A stretch of 64,000 nt of DNA from Fuerstiella sp. (GTDB lineage: Bacteria > Planctomycetota > Planctomycetia > Planctomycetales > Planctomycetaceae): assembly GCA_014238335.1 (NCBI GenBank), contig JABABI010000011.1:32335-96334 (forward strand), read 5' to 3'. Position 1 is the first letter of the stretch; each line of letters begins with the position of its first letter. Under the pieces are notes generated by a model that saw only the letters and a program-made list of their open reading frames with translations, was not told the DNA's origin and searched no databases. Below are positions 9,497-17,972 of this stretch, one piece after another. The translations under genes were made by a program, and so were the position numbers.

Positions 9497-11220
9497 CTGG
9501 CAATGACACCTTCCAGTGCGGAAAGGCTTTGCAGATCAACGCGTTCCAGCGCATCGTGCGGGCACGCCCTTTGACAGGCGGGGCCGCCCAGCTGGTCGTG
9601 GCACAGATCACACTTTGTCGCTTCAAGAATGGGCGCGTTTTTTGAATCAACCAAAATGGCTCCGGCTGCGTTTCTGGTCTCGACCATCCGAATGGCGTCA
9701 AACGGGCAGTTGCTGGCACATTGAGCACAGCCAATACAGGTCTGATCATTGATCAGTACCAGGCCGCCCAGAGTGTCACGGTGAATCGCTCCGGTCGGGC
9801 ACTCAATCATGCAGACCGGGTCAAGGCAGTGCAGGCAGGCGTTGGCCACCATATGACGTCCGGACACCGGACCATGACGAACAAAACGCGGGTTGTTGTC
9901 GTGAGTCGTCGAACAGGCCCGCACGCAGTCGTCACAACGGGTGCAACGATCCATGTCGATGACCATTGTCTCTGTCCCCTGCACATATTTTCCGTCCACC
10001 AGAAAATTCAGCAGGTTCTCATTAACGACACCACGCGTTCCGTCTGTGACGGGGCGACACGAGTCTTCCGGATCAGAAATCGCACCGCTTCGGAGAAGGT
10101 CTTCCACGATCTTGGCCGGAATGACAACTGCATTCAGATATCCGATCGCCGACAGTCTGGCGTCATATTCTGTCGATTGTCCTGACCGAAATCCCCGCAG
10201 CACCTCTGTCAGCCCGAATACTCGTCCCGGATTCAGGTAGCCCACCGTATGCCGCCCCGCGTGATGTTCCTGGCTTAGTCTGGCCACACCGGAACGAATC
10301 AGGACAATGTCATTCGGATAGTCTCCCTCTTCTGCGATCACCGGCTCGTTCTTCACCGAATCCACGCTGTCACCGGACATCTCACGAAAGGGCTTTGCAG
10401 TGTCATATTCGCCGAATGTTTCCAGGCGACAGTGCGGCATCAGGTCGGCCATTTCCTGATCGCTGATGTCGGCGAACAACCGTTCGGTTCTTAGCAGCGA
10501 AGCCAGTGCACGTTCCCGAAAAACGCTCTCAATGTATTTCTTCAAACCCTGGTCACGATCAAAGCGAAGGATGTCCCGCAGCCCCTGCCAGCGAATCTCC
10601 AGCAGTGTTGACTTCTCGTCAGCAAAGACGTTGGCCACACGCGGCGTCCGGCCAAGGGCCGCCAGTTCTCCAAACCAGTGCCCGGCATCCATTCTTACCG
10701 TTTTGCGATGTTCGATGACGGCAGAGACATCTGAAATGTAGACTCGAGTCACGCCACCGACAGAGCGGATATTCCCCGAGACCTTCTGTTTCGCGTCCGG
10801 ATCGCGAAATTCAGCATGTCGGCTGTTCTGCCATAGCTGTGCGAGGCACTGAAACAGTGTCTTCCTGGTCTTCTTCTGACGTCCCTGAATCAGTTCGCTG
10901 GACGCGTCGTCACCGCGATCGAGTTCGACTCGTGCTGCCCCGGACAGAATGAAAAATGCGGAACTTCCCCAGTCCCCATGTCGCACAATCACGTCGCCCC
11001 GTTGAAAATCCACAAGACGCACGTCGTTACGAAGGATCTCCCGTAGTGGCACCGAACGTTTGAACCCAGCGGGGTCAATTTGACTGAACGCATCATTTGC
11101 CAGCAGAGAATCGATCTCTGCGTCTGTCAGGACAGAATCGTGGCCTGCCTCCTGTGAAAACGGCATGTCCCAGCGACGAGGACGGTCAATCGAACGCTGA
11201 TTCACGCTGGACTGGCTCAT
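9493..11220 (-). CDS. Fusion of two cyclic-nucleotide-binding domains with a four-cluster ferredoxin
   Basis: 575 residues. Residues about 65-220 form a CRP-type cNMP-binding domain with an unusual insertion (about 105-165). Its phosphate-binding cassette FGELAALGRTPRVA is near canonical, with Arg194 in the phosphate-binding place. A second, weaker cNMP-like domain spans about 250-375 (RVFGLTEVLRG). The C-terminal 150 residues carry four Cys sets: CTRCDDCVRAC (426-436), CLHCLDPVCMIEC (462-474), CIGCAQCASNC (495-505) and CDLCHDQLGGPACQRAC (537-553), as in NrfC/DmsB-type electron-transfer subunits. No DNA-binding domain follows the cNMP domains. Known cNMP domains act as transcription factors, channels or kinases. 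Direct gating of electron transfer by the ligand is my inference, supported by the nearby cyclase and phosphodiesterase. Confidence 0.9.
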   Translation of the reverse strand: MSQSSVNQRSIDRPRRWDMPFSQEAGHDSVLTDAEIDSLLANDAFSQIDPAGFKRSVPLREILRNDVRLVDFQRGDVIVRHGDWGSSAFFILSGAARVELDRGDDASSELIQGRQKKTRKTLFQCLAQLWQNSRHAEFRDPDAKQKVSGNIRSVGGVTRVYISDVSAVIEHRKTVRMDAGHWFGELAALGRTPRVANVFADEKSTLLEIRWQGLRDILRFDRDQGLKKYIESVFRERALASLLRTERLFADISDQEMADLMPHCRLETFGEYDTAKPFREMSGDSVDSVKNEPVIAEEGDYPNDIVLIRSGVARLSQEHHAGRHTVGYLNPGRVFGLTEVLRGFRSGQSTEYDARLSAIGYLNAVVIPAKIVEDLLRSGAISDPEDSCRPVTDGTRGVVNENLLNFLVDGKYVQGTETMVIDMDRCTRCDDCVRACSTTHDNNPRFVRHGPVSGRHMVANACLHCLDPVCMIECPTGAIHRDTLGGLVLINDQTCIGCAQCASNCPFDAIRMVETRNAAGAILVDSKNAPILEATKCDLCHDQLGGPACQRACPHDALERVDLQSLSALEGVIAR

Positions 11221-11281
11221 GTTGTCCCGATTCTCCCTGGTTAATCATCATCAGCAGCGGTCATGGCAGCCTGGCGTCGCA

Positions 11282-12439
11282 TCAGTTTTCTTCTCCGTAT
11301 TTCTGCTTGTACTGCTGCGAATAATACGCAGGCGTTTCCTCAATGATTTCATCCAGGTCGCCGAACTTGCTTCCGTCATAAGATTTTACGAAAGCGCTGG
11401 CATGTTCGGCAATTTCGTCAGCAGCGGCAAGGTATTCCTCACCTTGCTCCGGTTTCTTCCCCGTCCGCGAGGGGACGAAATCTTCGACAAGTTCTCCGGC
11501 AGCCAACGTCTCCGGCGTCTCCACTTCCTGCAGCAGTTCGGCGGCGTCGCGAAGAGGCGTTCGGAACTGTTTGATCACTGCACCGTCCGTTGCCGGAGCC
11601 AGCAGCCGCAACGTCGTTTCCACTTGAGCAAACATGCCCACGATAAATTTCATTCGACGTCGGTTCGCAACTGTTCCTTTTTCAGTTTCCGTCCAAAGTG
11701 ACGGGGCATCTGCGTTCACTTCCTTGTCCATAAAGAAATTATGGCGTACTTCGCCAGTCGACCACGATACAAAATCGAACACGCTGGCAGCCTTATGGCC
11801 CGCCGCAACCAGTTTTTCATCTCCAATCAGGTGACAGCCATAACAGGCTTTGGCCAGTCCGTAAAGATTTGTCGAGCGGATCATTCCTGCCGTGTCACAC
11901 TTCGCGTGGCGTGCAGCTTTGTGTTCTGCGGCTTCCTGGTCACGAGGGACCTTCATGGATGCATGGTACGACTGGTGAGGGTTCAACCACCCGTCATCAC
12001 CACCTGCGGCACCGTGGCAGGACTCGCAGGAAACTCCGGAAATGACTTTCTTCTGACCAGCCTCGAGAGCGACCGTACCATGGCAGTCCGAACACACGGA
12101 TGTTGACAAAAGTTCCGTCTGCTTGATGCCGAGTGCGTCGGCGTACTTTTTTGTGTTGCCGTCGAATTTATACAATCGCTGTTCGGCCGACAGAAAGTGA
12201 ACCGTCTTCATGCCCGCGGCCACTTCGGACACATGACATTTCTTGCAGTCTCCCCTCGCGGCTCCCATGACTCGAGCATGGTCTGTGATTTTCGCGTCAG
12301 CTGCGGCACCAGTCGCTGGTTCCGCAGCTGACGCGGCGGAAGGGACGGGGCACTCGTTGATAGCACATGTCAAGATTATGCCCACGCATGCAGACGTTCG
12401 GGCCCGCCTGAGACTTGTACGTTTCATTGGTGATTCCAT
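11282..12439 (-). CDS. Tetraheme cytochrome c, c554-like, periplasmic
   Basis: 385 residues with an N-terminal signal peptide ending near SAASAAEP. Four CxxCH motifs are seen: CKKCH, CSDCH, CESCH and CYGCH. A further lone cysteine (KCDTAGM) lacks the histidine. The text around CESCHGAAGGDDGWLNPHQSYH resembles the cytochrome c554/c-prime group. It lies between the FAD reductase gene and the cNMP-ferredoxin gene on the same strand, with gaps of 183 and 61 bp. Likely a soluble periplasmic electron carrier of the same chain. ATG 12427 is an alternative start. Confidence 0.85.
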   Translation of the reverse strand: MESPMKRTSLRRARTSACVGIILTCAINECPVPSAASAAEPATGAAADAKITDHARVMGAARGDCKKCHVSEVAAGMKTVHFLSAEQRLYKFDGNTKKYADALGIKQTELLSTSVCSDCHGTVALEAGQKKVISGVSCESCHGAAGGDDGWLNPHQSYHASMKVPRDQEAAEHKAARHAKCDTAGMIRSTNLYGLAKACYGCHLIGDEKLVAAGHKAASVFDFVSWSTGEVRHNFFMDKEVNADAPSLWTETEKGTVANRRRMKFIVGMFAQVETTLRLLAPATDGAVIKQFRTPLRDAAELLQEVETPETLAAGELVEDFVPSRTGKKPEQGEEYLAAADEIAEHASAFVKSYDGSKFGDLDEIIEETPAYYSQQYKQKYGEEN

Positions 12440-12622
12440 TTTTCGTTGTTTCCACAGCTGCCGGCGCTCATTCTGGATGTTTCAGACAGCGCGGCGCAGA
12501 ACATAGGAACTGCCGGACTTTTCTCTGAGCGACATCGTCGACCAGAAACACGGAACGAATAGTAAGTTGTAAAAAAACTGTGGTATCAACTGCACGTGTT
12601 TTCCGCGCACACTCTAACCACA

Positions 12623-13858
12623 TCAGGCGTCAAGTTCCAGCTGGCCATCAGGGACCGCAACGCACGGAAGACAGGTGTTGTCATCACACGAATATCCGGG
12701 AGTCTCCAGGTATTTCACGCACCCGGAACGGATGGCCGTTACACAACTGCCGCAGCTTCCCGCCCGGCACCCTGCATCGATGCTTATGTCGAGTGACTCC
12801 GCATACGACAGCAGGTTAGGTGTTCCCCCCATCCATGTTCCGCTCTTTGCAGATTTTACGAAATTGACGGTAATTCCTGTGGCTGCATTCCTGCTGTCCG
12901 GGCCGTCGACTTCTGTTCCGTTCTTCATCGCGGCGCTGACCACCTGTACGGAACTCGCGCCAAATGCCTCGGTGTGAATGGATGCCGGTGGCACGCCCCA
13001 TTTGCGCAGATCGGTCACCAGAGATTTCATCATCGATGCCGGGCCGCAGATATAGAAGTCGTAATTGTTGGAAGGCAGAATCTGTTTGAGGTAGTCAACC
13101 GAAATGCGGCCCTGAAAGTCGCACGCTCCGGTGTCGCTCTGAGGACCGGAGGTTCCCACTCGAACATGAAGATTCTGATGGTCTTCAGTCAGGGCCTGCA
13201 GTTCGTCGGTCAACAGAAAGTCTTGTGCTGCCCTGACACTGTAGAGCAGCCATGTTTCTGCGACTGAACCGAAACTGGTGAGCGAGTATGCCATACTCAG
13301 CAACGGCGTGATGCCCACGCCACCGGCCAGCAGCACGGTCGGTCTGCTGTGAGAAGGTTCAATGCAGAAGTCACCCCGCGGAGCCATCACGTCCAGTAGA
13401 TCGCCGACTTTAACACAATCGTGCAGAAACTGAGACGCCACGCCGTTCTGCACTTTCTTGACGGTGATGCGGTAGGTTTCTGAATCGGGGCCGCTTGAAA
13501 GGGAATAGCAGCGGACGACGGCGCGCTCTTCCCCTGGGGCATGCAGCCGAAACGTCAGAAACTGTCCTGCATGAAACAATGGCAGGGCTTTGCTGTCATG
13601 CGGTTTCAGATAAAATGAAATTGTGTCATGGGATTCGGAAACCTTGCGATCAACCAGAAATTTGCGCAATCCGTTCCAGTGGAGGCGACCCTGTTCCTGG
13701 TCTGCCTGTTCCACCAGCGCCGTTCGCAGGCGGGCGCTCAGCAAGTCTGCCGACCGGAGGTCAATTTGTCGTTGAGAAAGAACGCGTCTGACCACGCCGT
13801 AACCGGCGATCAGCAGATAGACGCTGGCCGTCATTCCCAAGACTATTCCCACAACCAA
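12623..13858 (-). CDS. Membrane-anchored FAD/NAD(P) reductase with C-terminal 2Fe-2S ferredoxin
   Basis: 411 residues from TTG 13858, preceded by AGGAG at about 8 nt; GTG at 13912 would add 18 residues but has no visible ribosome binding site. One N-terminal membrane helix is followed by a ferredoxin-reductase-type FAD domain (RCYSLSSGPDSETYRITVK), a nucleotide-binding domain (LAGGVGITPLLSM and YICGPASMM) and a plant-type 2Fe-2S domain with CRAGSCGSC and a distal CLPC. The order resembles flavohemoprotein or phenol-hydroxylase reductases with the ferredoxin at the C-terminus. It would draw electrons from NAD(P)H and pass them to the ferredoxin or cytochrome partners. First gene of the minus-strand cytochrome operon. 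Confidence 0.88.
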   Translation of the reverse strand: MVVGIVLGMTASVYLLIAGYGVVRRVLSQRQIDLRSADLLSARLRTALVEQADQEQGRLHWNGLRKFLVDRKVSESHDTISFYLKPHDSKALPLFHAGQFLTFRLHAPGEERAVVRCYSLSSGPDSETYRITVKKVQNGVASQFLHDCVKVGDLLDVMAPRGDFCIEPSHSRPTVLLAGGVGITPLLSMAYSLTSFGSVAETWLLYSVRAAQDFLLTDELQALTEDHQNLHVRVGTSGPQSDTGACDFQGRISVDYLKQILPSNNYDFYICGPASMMKSLVTDLRKWGVPPASIHTEAFGASSVQVVSAAMKNGTEVDGPDSRNAATGITVNFVKSAKSGTWMGGTPNLLSYAESLDISIDAGCRAGSCGSCVTAIRSGCVKYLETPGYSCDDNTCLPCVAVPDGQLELDA

Positions 13859-13948
13859 TACCGTGTCTCCTGCTTCGTTCTGTGCCGATCCCCGGATCTG
13901 CCTACAGTTCACGACTAATATGACTTATCCTACTTTTGGAACGCGCTC
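13859..13948. promoter_or_regulatory. Divergent promoter region between the cytochrome and cyclase operons
   Basis: Only 36-90 bp, depending on the reductase start, separate two divergent operons, so both promoters must lie here or inside the coding ends. I found no convincing -35/-10 pair and no TGTGA-N6-TCACA CRP-type palindrome. The assignment rests on gene orientation only. Confidence 0.4.
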
Positions 13949-15757
13949 GTGACAACCGAAACAGACATTCCAGCGGCGCACCACAGGCAACCCACCAAGA
14001 ACATGTTCATTCTGACAGCGCAAGGCGAAAGTCCCGAACACAACGAAACCTGGCAGGTCGTTGCTGAGACGCCGATGGTGCTTGGGCGGAGTGCGGATAA
14101 CGATTATGCGGTGCCGTGGGACCATTTGGTATCCCGCAAACATGCCGAGCTGACGTTGACATCGCAGTCTCTGGCGCTGCGATGTCTGCCCGGGACACAC
14201 AACCCGATCTGGCACTGTGGCCGCTCGCATCAGGAAACCACGATCGTCGCAGGAGAGACGTTTCAGGTTGGTCGTACTCGATTCACCCTGTCAGCGAGCG
14301 CTCGGCCGTTGGCGCCGTTGCAGCTTGTTGATGCAGGTGAGGCACAGGAAGGCCAGAAAACCAGCACGCTGATGAGTCCTTCGGACATCAGAATGGCTGT
14401 TGTTTCACAAAATACGACTGCGCTGTGGATGGCTGCCGATGAAAAAGAACTGGCGCAGCAGGCGCTGCTTGTGCTCCAGCAGGTCTTGACAGGTGCGGAT
14501 CTTCTGGTGACGTTGAACTGCGAAGACGTCCAGTCAGCGAACCGCCCCCGGATTATTCACTGGCAAAAAACGGAAAGTGGTGTGCAGGCGTCGATCGGCC
14601 GTGATCTTATTGCTCGGTCGGTCAAGAATGACGAGACCGCGATCCAGGTGGAATCAGATGCCTTTGGCGAGCCCGTGAAGACCGGCTGGTGGTCGTTTTG
14701 TGTACCCGTCCGAAGCGAAGCTGCGATTCCATGGTGCATTTATGTCGGCGGAATGTTCGGGGGGGCTGCGGAGTATCCGGCCTTCCTGAAACCCCACCAA
14801 CTCAAGTCTGATGCCAGCGTGACGGAATTGGTGGCTCACATGATGGGCGCCGTTCGTTCAGTCCGGTCGCTGGAGAGCCGTTTCGAGGGCATGCGGCGTT
14901 TTTTTTCGCCTCGTCTGCTTGACGCCATTTCCACAGATGGCCCCGATGGAGCTGACCTTGCTCCTCGTGAAACGGATATTGTTGCCATCTACTGCGATCT
15001 TCGAGGTTTCTCTCGCATGGTTGCGAATTCGACGAACGATCTGCATGGCCTGCTGCGTCGAATCAGTGCCGCCCTTGGCATCATGACCCAAAGTATCACC
15101 GAGCAGCAGGGGGTGATCGCGGACTTTCAGGGTGATTCTGCGCTGGGGTTCTGGGGCTGGCCGATCGCCCTGATGGATGGACCAGTCGCGGCCTGTCGAG
15201 CCGCACTTCAGATTCGGCAGTTTTTTGAACTGGCGGCGGACGATGGCGACGCAGAACTTGACGGCTTTCAGGTTGGCATCGGGATTGCGGCCGGTCGAGC
15301 GATCGCGGGACGCATTGGAACACGAGATCTGGCGAAGATCGGTATCTTTGGTCCGGTTGTCAATATTGCCTCGCGTCTGGAAGGCATCACCAAGAAAGTG
15401 GGCGTTTCGATACTCATGGACGAATCGACTGCTTCTGCGGCTCGGCGATCTCTTCCGCAAAATGAAGGTCGCTGTCGGCCGATCGGCGTGCTGCAGCCAG
15501 CGGGCTTCGATCAGCCAGTTGCCGTCAGCGAGCTGCTTCCGCCGGAAGCACAGAGCATCATTTCTGACACCGACATCGAAAATTTTCGAAGTGCTGTGCA
15601 GGCGTTTCGCAAGGGACAATGGAACAAATGTCGCAAGCTGCTTGGCGAACTGCCCGCGGAGGACAAAGCCCGCGATTTCCTGCTGGTGGAAATTGCGTCT
15701 CATAATTATGAGCCGCCTGCCGGCTGGTCCGGGATCATCACGATGGATTCCAAGTAG
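13949..15757 (+). CDS. FHA-(GAF-like)-class III nucleotide cyclase
   Basis: 602 residues from GTG 13949. The FHA domain is at about 40-115 with the phosphopeptide motif GRSADND..VSRKHAEL. Residues about 160-290 look GAF-like. The class III cyclase domain is at about 340-500. Metal ligands Asp350 (YCDLRGFS) and Asp396 (FQGDS) and the transition-state pair Asn472 and Arg476 (VVNIASR) are present. The two base-selecting positions, usually Lys/Asp in adenylate cyclases, align with Asp392 and Pro469, so the substrate cannot be predicted. No signal peptide or membrane helix is seen; it should be cytoplasmic. It heads the operon with the pentaheme cytochrome and the barrel, divergent from a cNMP-binding ferredoxin. 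The FHA domain suggests control by Ser/Thr phosphorylation. Confidence 0.9.
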   Translation: MTTETDIPAAHHRQPTKNMFILTAQGESPEHNETWQVVAETPMVLGRSADNDYAVPWDHLVSRKHAELTLTSQSLALRCLPGTHNPIWHCGRSHQETTIVAGETFQVGRTRFTLSASARPLAPLQLVDAGEAQEGQKTSTLMSPSDIRMAVVSQNTTALWMAADEKELAQQALLVLQQVLTGADLLVTLNCEDVQSANRPRIIHWQKTESGVQASIGRDLIARSVKNDETAIQVESDAFGEPVKTGWWSFCVPVRSEAAIPWCIYVGGMFGGAAEYPAFLKPHQLKSDASVTELVAHMMGAVRSVRSLESRFEGMRRFFSPRLLDAISTDGPDGADLAPRETDIVAIYCDLRGFSRMVANSTNDLHGLLRRISAALGIMTQSITEQQGVIADFQGDSALGFWGWPIALMDGPVAACRAALQIRQFFELAADDGDAELDGFQVGIGIAAGRAIAGRIGTRDLAKIGIFGPVVNIASRLEGITKKVGVSILMDESTASAARRSLPQNEGRCRPIGVLQPAGFDQPVAVSELLPPEAQSIISDTDIENFRSAVQAFRKGQWNKCRKLLGELPAEDKARDFLLVEIASHNYEPPAGWSGIITMDSK

Positions 15758-15986
15758 TCCCGCAGCAATCGGCGCCAATCGCCGGCTGACAGGCAAATCG
15801 GCAGGTTTTGCTGACCGGGTGTGCGGCGCTCACGTGTGTGGGCCTTCGGCAGCATATTTCGCGTCCCGCTGCTGGGCGGCTCAACGTTTTTGTGATCATG
15901 AGCACATTCGTGTGCGCCGCAGTATTTGCACTGTCGATAAATCCAGCATATTCGTACCCGTCGGCACTTCGTCAACGAATCGCAAA

Positions 15987-17918
15987 ATGAATGATCGAAA
16001 GCAAGCCGGGCACGGCGGCCGTCAACTTCAAGCCATATTGTCGCACGTCATTCTCTCCGCCCACGTGATGTGGGTTGCGTGCTGCGTTTTTCAGGAGCAC
16101 GCCGTGGCGGACGAAGCTCTGGTGCTGCCACCTCCGTCGGACGTTGCTGCTGACGCAGTGACGACTGCACAGAGTGTGTCTCACGATCCTGAACATGTTC
16201 TGACCGCTGCCGTGGATCAGGCCCATTCAGACTGCTTTCGAAGTACTCCGTTTCCGTCAGCCGAAGCCTGCGGAAAATGTCATCCTCAGCATTACCGTGA
16301 ATGGTCGACAAGTCCGCACGCCTATGCCCAGATGTCGCCGGTGTTCAATGCGATGTCCAACACGATCATCAAGCTGACAAACGGAACGCTGGGAGATTTT
16401 TGCATCCGGTGTCACACTCCTGTGGGAATGGCGACGGGCGAAGCCATCAATATGAGCAATATGGACCGCGCTCCGGCTGCTCGAGAAGGCGTCACGTGCG
16501 TCGTCTGTCATCGTGTAAATCAGGCCTGGGGCAAAGGCGCCGGCCGAATGGCGCTGGTCGCCGGAGACGTTAACCAGGCAGTGTATGGTCCAATCGGCAG
16601 TCGTGTCCTGAACGAAGTCATGTCGCACCCGGACGAGTACGGTGCGCTCAGGACCGCTCTTAAGTCTGGTGAACGGTCCCGACCCATTCATGCACGTTCC
16701 TATAAATTCTTCCAACAGACAACGTCCGGGTTTTGTGGGACGTGCCACGACGTCTTTGCTCCCAATGGCTTTCGCCTGGAGGATGCGTTCAGCGAATACA
16801 AACAATCACATTCGGCTCTGGACTGCGGGGAGAACTGTCAGGACTGTCACATGGGCAAAGTTCCAGGCAAAGCGCTGGGGTATGACTTCGCTCCGGCGGC
16901 TGTTGTGGGGAATCGCTCAACTCCTCCTCGCAAACACACTAACCATATGATGGCGGGGCCGGATTACCCCATCATTCATCGTGGTCTGTTTCCGCACAAC
17001 CCGAAGGCTATTCTGGAGGAACACCAGCCTGACGACACGGGCCTGGCGACCATGCGACAGTGGCTGTACTTTGATGACGCTGCCGGATGGGGGCGTTCAG
17101 AATTTGAAAAATCCGTGGAAGAAAATACTGCGTTTCCAGCACCTTGGGACGATCAGCTCAAGAGGATAAAGGCGCGTCGAATTCTGGATGAACAGTACGC
17201 CCTGCTGGCGGAACTGCACACGCAAAGGCGTGAAGTTCTGCGGGCGGGGTTTCATTTGGGCGATATCTGCGTGGAAGAGGCGTCCTGCGATGGGATCCAT
17301 TTTTCTGCACCTGTGTCCAACATTACCGCGGGCCACGGCGTTCCGACGGGCTTTGACGCGGAGCGTGTTGTCTTTCTGCGGACATCCGTGTGGGACGCGC
17401 ACGGTCAACAGGTGTTTCAGTCGGGCGACCTTGATCCGAACGGAGACGTTCGTGATGCTCACTCATTGTATGTTCACAACGGGAAAATACCCCTGGACCG
17501 TCAACTGTTTTCACTGCAGTCTCTGTTCATTACACGCAACCTGCGTGGTGGGGAACGTGAACAGGTTCTGAGTGTGTCGTACTCAATTGACCCGTTGCCA
17601 TACATTCGACCGGCCACTCGTCCGTTCACTGTTCTGGGGCGACCGATCAGTGCTCGCAAACACAAGAAGGTCCTGGAAGTCGGAGGCGTTCGGCACGCCT
17701 CGTATGAGGTGACGGCCAATCAGCTTCGCGGGCCGGGGATATATACGATTAGGATGCAGCTGATTGCGGGCATGGTGCCTGTCAATCTGATCCATGTGAT
17801 CTCAGACGTGGGGTTCGATTACGGGATGAGTGCCAAGGCAGTCGCTGACGGAGTCGTGGATGGCCACATGATTCTGTACGACCGCACAAAGCTCATCCGT
17901 GTGCGATCGGGGCGCTGA
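15987..17918 (+). CDS. Pentaheme cytochrome c, c554-like, with C-terminal beta domain
   Basis: 643 residues from ATG 15987. The open frame extends back to 15177 but overlaps the cyclase gene and is not coding there. An uncleaved-looking n-region and hydrophobic stretch end near HAVADEA, a likely signal peptide. Five CxxCH motifs occur in the first 300 residues: CGKCH, CIRCH, CVVCH, CGTCH and CQDCH, in the cytochrome c554/c-prime style (CGKCHPQHYREWSTSPHA). The C-terminal 250 residues have no heme sites and look beta-rich (SNITAGHGVPTGFD onward), a feature of larger planctomycete c554 relatives. It is followed at 54 bp by an outer-membrane barrel, so it may deliver electrons at or through the outer membrane. 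That role is inferred. Confidence 0.88.
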   Translation: MNDRKQAGHGGRQLQAILSHVILSAHVMWVACCVFQEHAVADEALVLPPPSDVAADAVTTAQSVSHDPEHVLTAAVDQAHSDCFRSTPFPSAEACGKCHPQHYREWSTSPHAYAQMSPVFNAMSNTIIKLTNGTLGDFCIRCHTPVGMATGEAINMSNMDRAPAAREGVTCVVCHRVNQAWGKGAGRMALVAGDVNQAVYGPIGSRVLNEVMSHPDEYGALRTALKSGERSRPIHARSYKFFQQTTSGFCGTCHDVFAPNGFRLEDAFSEYKQSHSALDCGENCQDCHMGKVPGKALGYDFAPAAVVGNRSTPPRKHTNHMMAGPDYPIIHRGLFPHNPKAILEEHQPDDTGLATMRQWLYFDDAAGWGRSEFEKSVEENTAFPAPWDDQLKRIKARRILDEQYALLAELHTQRREVLRAGFHLGDICVEEASCDGIHFSAPVSNITAGHGVPTGFDAERVVFLRTSVWDAHGQQVFQSGDLDPNGDVRDAHSLYVHNGKIPLDRQLFSLQSLFITRNLRGGEREQVLSVSYSIDPLPYIRPATRPFTVLGRPISARKHKKVLEVGGVRHASYEVTANQLRGPGIYTIRMQLIAGMVPVNLIHVISDVGFDYGMSAKAVADGVVDGHMILYDRTKLIRVRSGR

Positions 17919-17972
17919 TTCTAAACGCGGCACAGGATATGCGAGCGGAACTCAGGAAAAGCGATCTGGAAG

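Noticed and set aside
9051..9749. 232-codon minus-strand frame
   Set aside because: Out-of-frame shadow of the cytochrome b and ferredoxin genes.
13859..13948. Possible CRP-type operator between the divergent operons
   Set aside because: No TGTGA-N6-TCACA-like palindrome found.
15177..15986. Long upstream extension of the pentaheme cytochrome frame
   Set aside because: It overlaps the cyclase gene in another frame and is arginine/serine-rich without motifs; the signal peptide begins at 15987.
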